Below the pieces are notes generated by a model that ran no database searches, had not been told where the DNA came from, and saw only the letters and a program-made list of their open reading frames with translations. The translations under genes and the position numbers were made by a program. Shown one piece after another: positions 1 to 6,308 of a stretch of DNA of 16,215 nucleotides (position 1 is the stretch's first letter; each line of letters begins with the position of its first letter). The stretch comes from Pseudomonadota bacterium (lineage in GTDB: Bacteria; Myxococcota; UBA9042; PHBI01). The DNA is taken from the NCBI GenBank assembly GCA_005772945.1, contig SXIE01000338.1, forward strand, positions 1 through 16,215, read 5' to 3'.

Positions 1-255
1 GCCAACGTCCATCAAGGCGGGGTGGCGCGCGCGGTCGCGCCGGGGGCGCTGCCGAGCGGCGCCGTGGAGCTCGCGCTGCGGGCGGCCGAGGCGATCGGGC
101 TGCCGTTCGCGGGGGTCGATCTGATCGAGACGCCCGACGGCCTGGCGGTGCTCGAGGTGAACGCGAGCCCTGGGTTCCGCGGGATCGAGGAGGCGACGGG
201 GCGCGACCTCGCGACGCCGTTTCTGCAGCGCTTCATCGCGTGGAGCGCGCCGTGA
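1..255 (+). CDS. RimK-type ATP-grasp ligase, C-terminal end (5' truncated by window)
   Basis: Only the last 84 codons are present, open from base 1 and ending at TGA 253-255. The fragment begins N-V-H-Q-G-G and later has E-V-N-A-S-P-G-F-R-G-I-E-E-A-T-G. These are the C-terminal Mg/ATP-binding motifs of the RimK / LysX / alpha-L-glutamate ligase branch of the ATP-grasp superfamily, where the Glu and Asn of the ExN motif bind metal. Family members use ATP to join an amino acid, often glutamate, to a carboxylate on a protein or small molecule. The substrate cannot be read from this fragment. The thioesterase start lies 34 bases downstream on the same strand, so the two are probably co-transcribed. 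The family call is firm; the specific reaction is unknown. Confidence 0.82.
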   Translation, partial: ANVHQGGVARAVAPGALPSGAVELALRAAEAIGLPFAGVDLIETPDGLAVLEVNASPGFRGIEEATGRDLATPFLQRFIAWSAP

Positions 256-289
256 GGCCGGGGTTCGAAGCCGTCGCAAGGAGCAGTCG

Positions 290-742
290 ATGACCGACCA
301 GACCGGCCAGACCGGCCCCACCGGCCACATTTTGGCCATGTTGAACCGCCAGACCGAGGGCTGGGACCACGCGATGGGCCTGCGCTTCACGGCCGCCACG
401 CCCGAGCTCATCGAGGCCGAGTGGACCGTCGGCAAGGAGCACCTGCAGCCGTTCGGGCTGGTCCACGGCGGCGTCTACTGCGGGGTCATCGAGACCGTGT
501 GCTCGATCGGCGCGGGGCTCGCGGCCGGCGCGCGCGGGGCCGGCGGGGTCGTCGGCCTCGAGAACAGCACGAGCTTCATCCGCAGTGCGCGCCTCGGGGC
601 CGTGCTCAAGGCGCGCGCCACGCCGCTCACGCGCGGTCGGACGACCCAGGTGTGGCAGGCCGAGATCCGAGACGAAAAGGGCCAGCTCATTGCGACCGGC
701 CGCGTCCGGACGTTGGCGGTCAAGCCCGACGGCAGCGGCTGA
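290..742 (+). CDS. PaaI-like hotdog-fold acyl-CoA thioesterase
   Basis: This 150-residue protein has the usual length for the PaaI/YbgC-like hotdog thioesterases, which hydrolyse acyl- or aryl-CoA thioesters in the cytoplasm as dimers or tetramers. It shows the family core: L-V-H-G-G at residues 57-61 followed by a helix carrying Glu68 (G-V-I-E-T), and a conserved strand G-L-E-N-S-T-S-F-I-R-S-A around 89-100. The last strands read Q-L-I-A-T-G-R-V-R-T. In PaaI-type enzymes the HGG region and the helix acid form the active site. The first 12 residues (T-G-Q-T-G-P-T-G) are low complexity and probably disordered. The ATG at 290 is preceded by AAGGAG at 278-283, a well-placed ribosome site. Substrate is unknown. 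The downstream desaturase is compatible with a fatty acyl substrate, but that is inference. Confidence 0.86.
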   Translation: MTDQTGQTGPTGHILAMLNRQTEGWDHAMGLRFTAATPELIEAEWTVGKEHLQPFGLVHGGVYCGVIETVCSIGAGLAAGARGAGGVVGLENSTSFIRSARLGAVLKARATPLTRGRTTQVWQAEIRDEKGQLIATGRVRTLAVKPDGSG

Positions 743-760
743 CGCGGGCAGCCCGGCTTC

Positions 761-790
761 AGGGCCCGAGGCGGACCCGTACCGGGCCTT
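761..790 (+). terminator. Possible hairpin after the thioesterase gene
   Basis: AGGGCCCG (761-768) can pair with CGGGCCTT (783-790), eight pairs with one G-T, around a 14-base loop. It starts 18 bases after the thioesterase stop. No T-run follows, so it would be an atypical intrinsic terminator, or simply mRNA structure. The whole 743-929 gap contains no supported gene. Confidence 0.3.
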
Positions 791-803
791 CGCGAGGGAT
801 TCG

Positions 804-840
804 TCGCGGGCAAGCGCGAAGCGCGCTCTTCGCGAGCGAA
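804..840. repeat. Hairpin-containing sequence, copy 1 of a short repeat shared with the lysR gene
   Basis: CGCGAAG (815-821) and CTTCGCG (828-834) form a perfect 7-bp stem around a six-base loop. The 17 bases GCGCTCTTCGCGAGCGA at 823-839 recur exactly at 5811-5827 inside lysR. The flanking GGCAA(G/A)CGC block upstream is also similar there, with a two-base gap. Two copies suggest a short interspersed repeat, but in GC-rich DNA chance or codon bias is not excluded. Confidence 0.4.
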
Positions 841-929
841 TTGACGGTTCATTGACGCCTTCGTGCTGGTGGATCTGCGCGGAATGGACCACCCTGCCGC
901 CCGCGCCGCGCTCGGCGCGAGGAGCTCGC

Positions 930-2027
930 ATGCAAGCCGTCACGCCTGTCGAGGTGCGCGACCCCCTCGCCGCCGCGCACCACCCCCTGGAGACCCGCCT
1001 CGGGCGCCGCTTTGCCGGCATGGTCCGCGATACGCGTGACCTCCCGTTCGTGACGCTCATCTTCTCGGCGCTGGCCGTGCTCGTCCCGCTCACGGTCGCG
1101 ATGTACCTCTGGCCGAGCCCGTGGCTGGCGGTCGCCTATCTGGCGGTCCTCTTCGTCGGCTTCTTCGATCGCTACACGCTGATGCTGCACTGCACGAGCC
1201 ACCGTCGCCTGTTCGTGCGCCGGCTCGACGCGCTCAACCAGCTCGTCCCGATCGTGCTCGCGCCGTTCATGGGCCAGACCCCCTACACCTACTTCGCGCA
1301 CCACATGGGGATGCACCACCCGGAGAACAACCTGCCGTCGGATCTCTCGTCGACGATGGCCTATCGGCGCGACAGCCTTCGCGGTTTCCTCCGTTATTTC
1401 GCGACCTTCTTCTTCGCCGGCATCTTCCAGCTCACGCGCTATCACTACGTGCGCAGGCACTGGAAGATGTTCCGCATGGCGCTTCTGGGCGAGGCCGGCT
1501 GGTACCTCTTCGTGGTCGCGCTCGGCTTCGTGAGCCTGCCCGCGACGCTCGTCGTCTTCGTCGTGCCCTTCGTCCTCTGCCGCTTCCTCATGATGGCGGG
1601 CAACTGGACGCAGCACGCATTCGTCGATCTCGCCGATCCCGGCAACCCGTATCGCAACAGCCTGACGACCATCAACTCGCGCTACAACCGGCGCTGCTTC
1701 AACGACGGCTATCACATCGGGCACCACGTGAAGGCGAACCGCCACTGGACCGAGATGCCGGACGACTTCCTCGCGAACCTCGCGACCTATCGCGACCAGG
1801 GCGCGGTCGTCATCGACGGGCTCGACTACTTCCAGATCTGGGCGCTGCTCATGCTGAAGCGCTACAAGACCCTGGCCGCGCACTACGTCGAGCTCGGCCC
1901 CACCCGCCGCAGCGAGGCCGAGATCATCGCGCTCTTGCGCGAGCGCACGCGCCACACGACGCGCGACGCCGCCGCCAGCCTCAGCGGCGGCCTCAGCGGC
2001 CGCACAACCGGTCACGCACCTCTTTGA
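930..2027 (+). CDS. Membrane-bound fatty acid desaturase
   Basis: This 365-residue integral membrane protein carries the three histidine clusters of the membrane fatty acid desaturase/hydroxylase superfamily, which bind a di-iron centre that inserts a double bond using oxygen and electrons. The clusters are H87-x3-H91 (HCTSH), H124-H-x3-H129-H (F-A-H-H-M-G-M-H-H-P-E-N) and Y-H262-I-G-H265-H266. Further His residues occur in N-W-T-Q-H-A and R-H-W. Hydrophobic spans are visible around residues 38-80, 155-170 and 185-215. The start is the ATG at 930, preceded by GAGGAG at 919-924. The frame stays open upstream to 585, but that stretch lacks family features and lies over the thioesterase gene. 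The C-terminal tail is low complexity (S-L-S-G-G-L-S-G) and overlaps the end of the opposite-strand HMG-CoA reductase gene by 35 bases. Substrate position and head group cannot be read from sequence. Confidence 0.88.
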   Translation: MQAVTPVEVRDPLAAAHHPLETRLGRRFAGMVRDTRDLPFVTLIFSALAVLVPLTVAMYLWPSPWLAVAYLAVLFVGFFDRYTLMLHCTSHRRLFVRRLDALNQLVPIVLAPFMGQTPYTYFAHHMGMHHPENNLPSDLSSTMAYRRDSLRGFLRYFATFFFAGIFQLTRYHYVRRHWKMFRMALLGEAGWYLFVVALGFVSLPATLVVFVVPFVLCRFLMMAGNWTQHAFVDLADPGNPYRNSLTTINSRYNRRCFNDGYHIGHHVKANRHWTEMPDDFLANLATYRDQGAVVIDGLDYFQIWALLMLKRYKTLAAHYVELGPTRRSEAEIIALLRERTRHTTRDAAASLSGGLSGRTTGHAPL

Positions 2028-3390
2028 GGCAGCGCTTGGCGGTCTCGAGGTCGCTCTTGCCGATGGCGATCATCGCGGCCACCACCTGAGGGACCTCCTC
2101 GGGCGCGGCGCCGCATTGCACGGCGAAATTGCGTGCATGCAGACGCATGTGTCCGCGCTGAATCCCTTCAGAGGCCAGCGCGCGGGTCGCCGCAAGGTTC
2201 TGCGCCAGCCCGACGGCCGCGACGATCTCCGAGAAGCGCGTGGCCTCGCTGACGCCGAGGACCTTGAAGTTCGCGCGCACGGCTGGGTGCACCGCGGTGA
2301 TGCCGCCGACGGTCCCGAGCGCGAGCGGCAGATCCATGCGCCCGACCAGGTGCTCGCCCTCGATCCGCCAGCGGGCCAGCGCGCTGTAACGACCTTCATA
2401 GGCGGCGAAGGCGTGGGCCGCCGCCTCGACCGCGCGAAAATCCTGGCCGGTGGCAAGGAGGACGGCGTCGATCCCGTTCATGATCCCCTTGTTCGCGGTG
2501 ACGGCGCGGTAGGGATCGGCCTCGGCAAAGCGTGAGGCCTCGACGATGCGCTTGGCCTCGTCCGGGTCCATCACCAGCTCGCCGCCGCCCGCGCGCAAGC
2601 GAACGCGACCGCAGACGTGAACGCGGCGATGCAGCGGCAGGTTCGAGAGGATGCGCAGCCCGACGCGCGCGCCCGTCCAGGCCTCGAACATCGGCGCCGC
2701 CTCTTCGGCCATCGAGTTGACGGCATTCGCGCCCATCGCGTCGCGCACGTCGATATGCAGATGCACGACGGCGATCGGCTCGCCGTCGGGGCCGCGCAAC
2801 CAGCGCACGCGCGCGTCGCGGAAGCCGCCGCCGGCCGCGACCAGCCGCGGATGCAGCGCGTCGAGCGTCTCGCGCAGCTCACCGAGGTGATCGGCGAGCG
2901 CGCGCTCGAGCACCTGCTCGGGCGGGGGCTCGGGGAAGTGGATCTGTCCGATCATCAGCGGCTCGGTCGAGGTCGCGCGAATGCCGCCGTCCTCGCGCAT
3001 GAGGCGCGCGGCGAATGACGAGGCGGCGACGACCGACGGCTCCTCGATGACCATCGGGATGACGTAGTCGCGACCGTTGACCTTGAAGTTCGTGGCGAAC
3101 CCGAGCGGCAGCGAGAAGCGGCCGACATTGTTCTCGCTCATGTTCGCGGCGATGGCCTGCGGCAGGCCGCCGTCGATGCTCGCGAGCGGCTCGATCTCGT
3201 GGCGCTCGAGCCCGGCGAAGGCGGCGATCGCCTCGAGACGCTCCTCGGCCGTGAGCTTCGAGAAACCGGGGAGTCGGCTCGAGCGGTGGTCGCCGCTCAT
3301 CACGACCAGGCGGTGCCCTTCGCGCGGGCGTAGGACGGGTACGGCGGCGCCGTCGGCGCGCTGGACCGCCTCGAAATCATTTGCACTCAT
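1993..3390 (-). CDS. mvaA: Hydroxymethylglutaryl-CoA reductase, class II
   Basis: This enzyme interconverts HMG-CoA and mevalonate with NAD(P)H, the committed step of the mevalonate pathway to isoprenoids. At 465 residues it is slightly longer than typical class II enzymes (about 430). The excess is a roughly 30-residue N-terminal extension before the usual S-R-L-P-G-F-S-K-L start. Visible motifs are E-N-N-V-G-R (86-91), the catalytic Glu in E-E-P-S-V-V (116-121), the nucleotide-site D-A-M-G-A-N (217-222), the catalytic Lys301 in T-A-N-K-G-I-M-N-G, Asp317 in G-Q-D-F-R-A, and the C-terminal catalytic His414 in R-G-H. The ATG at 3390 has GGAG nine bases upstream and lies one base after the isomerase stop, arguing for translational coupling. 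A later ATG at 3300 lacks a ribosome site. Class II enzymes were first called degradative, but the link to an IPP isomerase argues for a biosynthetic role here. The family call is very secure. Confidence 0.94.
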   Translation of the reverse strand: MSANDFEAVQRADGAAVPVLRPREGHRLVVMSGDHRSSRLPGFSKLTAEERLEAIAAFAGLERHEIEPLASIDGGLPQAIAANMSENNVGRFSLPLGFATNFKVNGRDYVIPMVIEEPSVVAASSFAARLMREDGGIRATSTEPLMIGQIHFPEPPPEQVLERALADHLGELRETLDALHPRLVAAGGGFRDARVRWLRGPDGEPIAVVHLHIDVRDAMGANAVNSMAEEAAPMFEAWTGARVGLRILSNLPLHRRVHVCGRVRLRAGGGELVMDPDEAKRIVEASRFAEADPYRAVTANKGIMNGIDAVLLATGQDFRAVEAAAHAFAAYEGRYSALARWRIEGEHLVGRMDLPLALGTVGGITAVHPAVRANFKVLGVSEATRFSEIVAAVGLAQNLAATRALASEGIQRGHMRLHARNFAVQCGAAPEEVPQVVAAMIAIGKSDLETAKRCLKEVRDRLCGR

Positions 3391-3391
3391 A

Positions 3392-4498
3392 CTATTTTCT
3401 CCGGCCCTCCCACACGTCGGGATCGGCCTCGGGATGGATGCGGATGGGCGCTCGCCTCAGCGCGTCGACGGTGCGCGCCCCCACCAGAAACATCGCGGTG
3501 CGGAGCGTATCACGAAACGCCCACATCGCGGCGGCCGCCTGGTCGACCCCCTCGGCGGCGGCCTTCAGAAGCGGCAGCGCCATCGCCGTCACGTGCGCCC
3601 CGGCGGCCAGCGCGCGCGCCGCGTCGAGCCCCGTGCGCAGGCCGCCCGACGCGATGACCGGACGCCCGCCCGCGTGTCGCACGCACGTGAGGAGGCTCGT
3701 CGGACTCGGGACGCCCCAATCGGCAAACAGGGCGCCCAGCGTTCGCCCCGCGGCGTCGCGCGCGCGCATCCCTTCGATGGCGGTCCACGAGGTCCCGCCC
3801 TGCCCGGCCGACTCGACGAACGCGAACGGCCACGCTGCTTGCGCGTCGGCGGGGGCCAGCCGCTGGAGATCGCGGGTCGCGAAGCCCGCGCCGACCTCCT
3901 TGATCCCGGTCGGGAGTCCGGCCGCCGCGAGCTCGCCCGCCACGTCGCGCATGCGCGCCGCGAGCCCGGCGAAGTTCGTGTCGCCCTCGGTCTGGACCGC
4001 CTCCTGCGCGGCGTTCAGGTGCATGACCAGCGCGTCGGCGGCGACGGCGCGCGCGAGGCCGAGCAGCTCCGCCGCCCCGAGCCCCCCGGCCTGCCCGCGC
4101 TGCGGATTCAGCTGCACCGCGCCGACATTGGCGATGAGGAGCGGCAGTCCCGGCGCCGCGTCGCGCATCGCGAACGTCGCGCTGACGGACGCGTCGCGCA
4201 GCATGACGCGCTGCGACCCGAGCGCCATCCCGATCCCACAACGCGTGGCCGCCAGCGCGAGCCGGCGGTTGAGCTCGCCAGCCTCGGTGGTGCCGCCCGT
4301 CATCGAGCCGACGATGAGCGGGAAAGCGAGCTCCTTGCCGAGGAACGTCACGCGCGTGTCGACGTCCCCCAGATCCAGCTCGGGCAGCGCGGTCGGCACG
4401 AGCCGAATCGCCTCCCAGCCGAGCGCGCTTCGGGCCTCAACCGGCTCGTGCAGCGCGAGCCGCAGGTGCTCGGCCTTTCTCTCGACGATGTCGCTCAC
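3392..4498 (-). CDS. fni: Type 2 (FMN-dependent) isopentenyl-diphosphate delta-isomerase
   Basis: This cytoplasmic flavoenzyme isomerises isopentenyl diphosphate to dimethylallyl diphosphate using reduced FMN and Mg, the final step of the mevalonate route. The 368 residues match the family length. In order it shows the N-terminal R-K-x-E-H-L (7-12), G-S-M-T-G-G (64-69), G-I-G-M-A-L-G-S-Q-R (88-97), A-N-V-G-A (123-127), H160-L-N-A-A-Q165-E166 (the base/metal region), K-E-V-G-A-G (200-205), S-A-G-Q-G-G-T-S-W (230-238) and the phosphate-binding A-S-G-G-L-R-T-G (283-290). The start is taken as the GTG at 4498: it has GAGG six bases upstream and puts R-K-A-E-H-L at the expected position. The frame is open further upstream, but that would overlap the TetR gene. 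It sits 7 bases after tetR and 1 base before mvaA, so the three form one operon. Confidence 0.94.
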   Translation of the reverse strand: MSDIVERKAEHLRLALHEPVEARSALGWEAIRLVPTALPELDLGDVDTRVTFLGKELAFPLIVGSMTGGTTEAGELNRRLALAATRCGIGMALGSQRVMLRDASVSATFAMRDAAPGLPLLIANVGAVQLNPQRGQAGGLGAAELLGLARAVAADALVMHLNAAQEAVQTEGDTNFAGLAARMRDVAGELAAAGLPTGIKEVGAGFATRDLQRLAPADAQAAWPFAFVESAGQGGTSWTAIEGMRARDAAGRTLGALFADWGVPSPTSLLTCVRHAGGRPVIASGGLRTGLDAARALAAGAHVTAMALPLLKAAAEGVDQAAAAMWAFRDTLRTAMFLVGARTVDALRRAPIRIHPEADPDVWEGRRK

Positions 4499-4505
4499 GT
4501 GCGCC

Positions 4506-5114
4506 TCATGCGGTCCGGCTCCCGAACCCGGCCCCAACCCACCGGAGCACCTGGGGCGCAAGCTCGGCGGCCTGCGCGGCGCGCCCCGAAGCGCCCGCGA
4601 GGCGCCCGTCGATCGCCAGGAAGGCGAGGCCATGGCAGGCCGACCACGCCGCCAGCGCGAGCTCGCGTGCGTCGGCCTCGCGCGCGAAGGCGCCGGCATC
4701 CTGCGCCTGCACGATCGCGGCGTGCAGGACACCGAAGGCTCGGTCGGCGGCCGCCTGCAAGAGCGGCGGAGCGAACATGACGCGGAAGTGGGCCGGCCGC
4801 TCGGTCGCGAACGTCACGTAGGCGGTGACCGTCGCCGTCAAGCGCTCGCCGAACGCGCGGCGGCGATTCGTGGCCCAGGCGCTGTCCATCCGCTCGGTCA
4901 GAGCGGCGAAGCCCTGCTCGGCGACGGCCGCGAGGAGCGCCTGCCGATCCGCGAAGTGGTTGTAGGGGGCCGCATGGCTGACGCCCGCATGGCGCGCCAC
5001 CGCGCGCAGCGTCAGTCCCTGGACCCCGACCTCTTCCACCAACGCGAGCGCGCTGGCGATGAGGGCCGACGGAAGGTCACCGTGGTGATAGCCGGGTTTC
5101 GACATGCGCGGCAT
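4506..5114 (-). CDS. TetR/AcrR family transcriptional regulator
   Basis: This 202-residue protein has an N-terminal TetR-type DNA-binding domain: A-L-I-A-S-A-L-A-L-V-E-E-V-G-V-Q-G-L-T at about 16-35, then the helix-turn-helix L-R-A-V-A-R-H-A-G-V-S-H-A-A-P-Y-N-H-F. The C-terminal part contains W-S-A-C-H-G-L-A-F-L, resembling the WHG-type ligand-binding domain of one TetR subgroup. It heads the isomerase/reductase operon and is divergent from lysR, so autoregulation and control of the mevalonate genes is the simplest role; ligand unknown. The first ATG (5114) has no Shine-Dalgarno sequence and lies within a palindrome. An in-frame ATG at 5105 is an alternative start that would remove three residues (M-P-R). 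The family call is secure; the exact start is not. Confidence 0.9.
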   Translation of the reverse strand: MPRMSKPGYHHGDLPSALIASALALVEEVGVQGLTLRAVARHAGVSHAAPYNHFADRQALLAAVAEQGFAALTERMDSAWATNRRRAFGERLTATVTAYVTFATERPAHFRVMFAPPLLQAAADRAFGVLHAAIVQAQDAGAFAREADARELALAAWSACHGLAFLAIDGRLAGASGRAAQAAELAPQVLRWVGAGFGSRTA

Positions 5115-5125
5115 GTTGTCACATG
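5112..5125. promoter_or_regulatory. Candidate TetR operator overlapping the tetR start codon
   Basis: CATGTTGTCACATG has perfect 5-bp inverted arms (CATGT/ACATG) around TGTC. It covers the tetR initiation codon in the divergent tetR/lysR region. TetR-family proteins usually bind such inverted repeats next to their own gene, so autorepression is plausible. The arms are short, and the assignment rests on position. Confidence 0.35.
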
Positions 5126-5145
5126 ACTACATCGCGGTCATCAAC

Positions 5146-5193
5146 CATGTTTGGGGCATATTGGGGGCATATTGGGGGCATATTTGGGGCATG
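5146..5193. repeat. Four tandem 11-bp direct repeats in the tetR/lysR control region
   Basis: Four uninterrupted units of the form TT(T/G)GGGGCAT(A/G) run from 5150 to 5193. The outer two are TTTGGGG and the inner two TTGGGGG, and the array is framed by CATG at 5146-5149 and 5190-5193. The 11-bp period is close to one helical turn, so every unit would face the same side of the DNA. This fits an array of regulator binding sites between the divergent genes. It is noncoding if lysR starts at 5271. Confidence 0.93.
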
Positions 5194-5235
5194 CTCAGGG
5201 CGTCGACCCCGTCGACAGCGCGCACCCGGGGGCCC

Positions 5236-5264
5236 TTGCGAGAGGCGGACGCACAGCGCATAGT
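5236..5264 (+). promoter_or_regulatory. Candidate promoter for lysR
   Basis: TTGCGA (5236-5241) and CATAGT (5259-5264) each match four of six sigma-70 consensus bases and are 17 bases apart. Transcription would begin about at the GTG at 5271, implying a leaderless or near-leaderless mRNA, which fits the absence of a ribosome site there. A pair of GTCGAC sites (5202-5207 and 5211-5216) lies just upstream. The assignment is by pattern only. Confidence 0.33.
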
Positions 5265-5270
5265 CGCCCC

Positions 5271-6269
5271 GTGACTCACCGCGACCCCATCAATCTCAAT
5301 CATCTGCGCTACTTCTTCGAGGTCGCGCGTGCTGGCAACATGCGGCGTGCGGCAGCGCGCATCGGGATCTCGCAGCCGGCGCTCTCCAAACAGATCCAGG
5401 CGCTCGAGGACACCGTCGGGCTGCAGCTCTTCTTCCGCACCCCCAAGGGCCTGCAACCGACCAGCGACGGTGACCTCGCGTTCCATCATTGCGAGCCGAT
5501 CTTCGGGCACCTGCGCGACCTCGAGCTGGCGCTCGACGCGCGCCGAACAGGCTCGGCGGGACGGCTGACGATCGGCGTCATCCACTCGATCTCGACGCAC
5601 ATCCTGCCGGCCTACCTGGCGCGCTATCGCGAGGCCCTGCCCAGCATGCGAACGCGGGTCGTCGCGGTGCGATCGCAGTCGGTCCTGCGCGCGCTCGAGG
5701 CGCACAAGGTCGACATCGGCCTCATCGCCGAGAAGCCGCCGGGCGCCCAGCTGGACGCGCAGGGACAGCCGACGCGCAGCACGCGCGAGACCGCCGCCGG
5801 CAAACGCTCGGCGCTCTTCGCGAGCGAGTTCGCGTGGCGCGCTTTCGACAAGGCGCCGCTGGTCGTCGTCGCGGCGCCGAAGCATCCCTTGCACGAAGCT
5901 GCAAAGGTCGGCCCGCTCCCGGCGAGCGCGCTGCATCACGCGGACATGGTCGCGTTCGACGCGCCGGCACCGACCCGACGCATGACCGATCGCTACCTCG
6001 CCAAGCTCGGCGTCGAGCCCCGCGTCATGTCGGAGTGCCCGAGCCTCGAGGCGATCAAGGAGCAGGTCGTGGCGAACCTCGGGTTCGCGGTCCTGCCGGC
6101 GCAGTGCGTCCTTGCCGAGGCGCAGAGCGGGCGACTGGCCGTCATCCCGATTCAGGACTGGGCCCTCGAGCGCACGCTCTACATCGTCCATCTGGCGGGC
6201 GCGCCGCTGCCGCCGGCGGTCCAGCGCTTCGCGGACCTGTTCCCGACGCTCCCCGCCTCCCCCGCCTGA
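5271..6269 (+). CDS. LysR family transcriptional regulator
   Basis: This 332-residue protein begins with a classic LysR winged helix-turn-helix: N-L-N-H-L-R-Y-F-F-E-V-A (8-19), then A-A-A-R-I-G-I-S-Q-P-A-L-S-K-Q-I-Q-A-L-E (26-45). A periplasmic-binding-protein-like effector domain follows (R-L-T-I-G-V near 99, D-I-G-L-I-A near 150). The start is the GTG at 5271, which places the HTH at the usual distance. Frames starting further upstream would translate the 11-bp repeat array. No ribosome site precedes the GTG. Residues about 159-187, between G-L-I-A-E and the strand A-P-L-V-V-V-A-A-P, look like an insertion compared with ordinary LysR proteins. This stretch includes S-A-L-F-A-S-E, encoded by the 17-bp sequence also found at 823-839. 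The gene is divergent from tetR and 39 bases upstream of the acyltransferase gene, its likely co-transcribed partner or target. Confidence 0.9.
   Translation: MTHRDPINLNHLRYFFEVARAGNMRRAAARIGISQPALSKQIQALEDTVGLQLFFRTPKGLQPTSDGDLAFHHCEPIFGHLRDLELALDARRTGSAGRLTIGVIHSISTHILPAYLARYREALPSMRTRVVAVRSQSVLRALEAHKVDIGLIAEKPPGAQLDAQGQPTRSTRETAAGKRSALFASEFAWRAFDKAPLVVVAAPKHPLHEAAKVGPLPASALHHADMVAFDAPAPTRRMTDRYLAKLGVEPRVMSECPSLEAIKEQVVANLGFAVLPAQCVLAEAQSGRLAVIPIQDWALERTLYIVHLAGAPLPPAVQRFADLFPTLPASPA
5799..5827. repeat. Copy 2 of the short repeat, inside lysR
   Basis: Bases 5811-5827 are identical to 823-839 (17 of 17), and the preceding GGCAAACGC resembles GGCAAGCGC at copy 1. It is in frame within the lysR effector domain, where it encodes S-A-L-F-A-S-E in an apparent insertion. 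Unlike copy 1 it lacks the 7-bp hairpin. Confidence 0.4.
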
Positions 6270-6308
6270 CCACCCCCGCGCCTCGCGCATCCGCCACGGA
6301 GAGTGCCC

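Noticed and set aside
841..857. Two TTGACG motifs 11 bases apart as -35 elements for the desaturase
   Set aside because: Neither has a -10-like hexamer at 16-18 bases, so no promoter could be supported.
585..929. N-terminal extension of the desaturase back to 585
   Set aside because: The extra 115 residues are Arg/Ser-rich, overlap the thioesterase gene, and a good ribosome site marks the ATG at 930.
5146..5193. Possible CRISPR or plasmid iteron array
   Set aside because: Units are 11 bp, contiguous and without spacers, so it is not CRISPR. No replication initiator gene is nearby, so an iteron role has no support.
5151..5270. Longer LysR starting at a TTG within the 11-bp repeats
   Set aside because: It would add 40 residues of repeat-derived sequence ahead of the HTH, unlike LysR proteins, whose HTH starts within about ten residues of the N-terminus.
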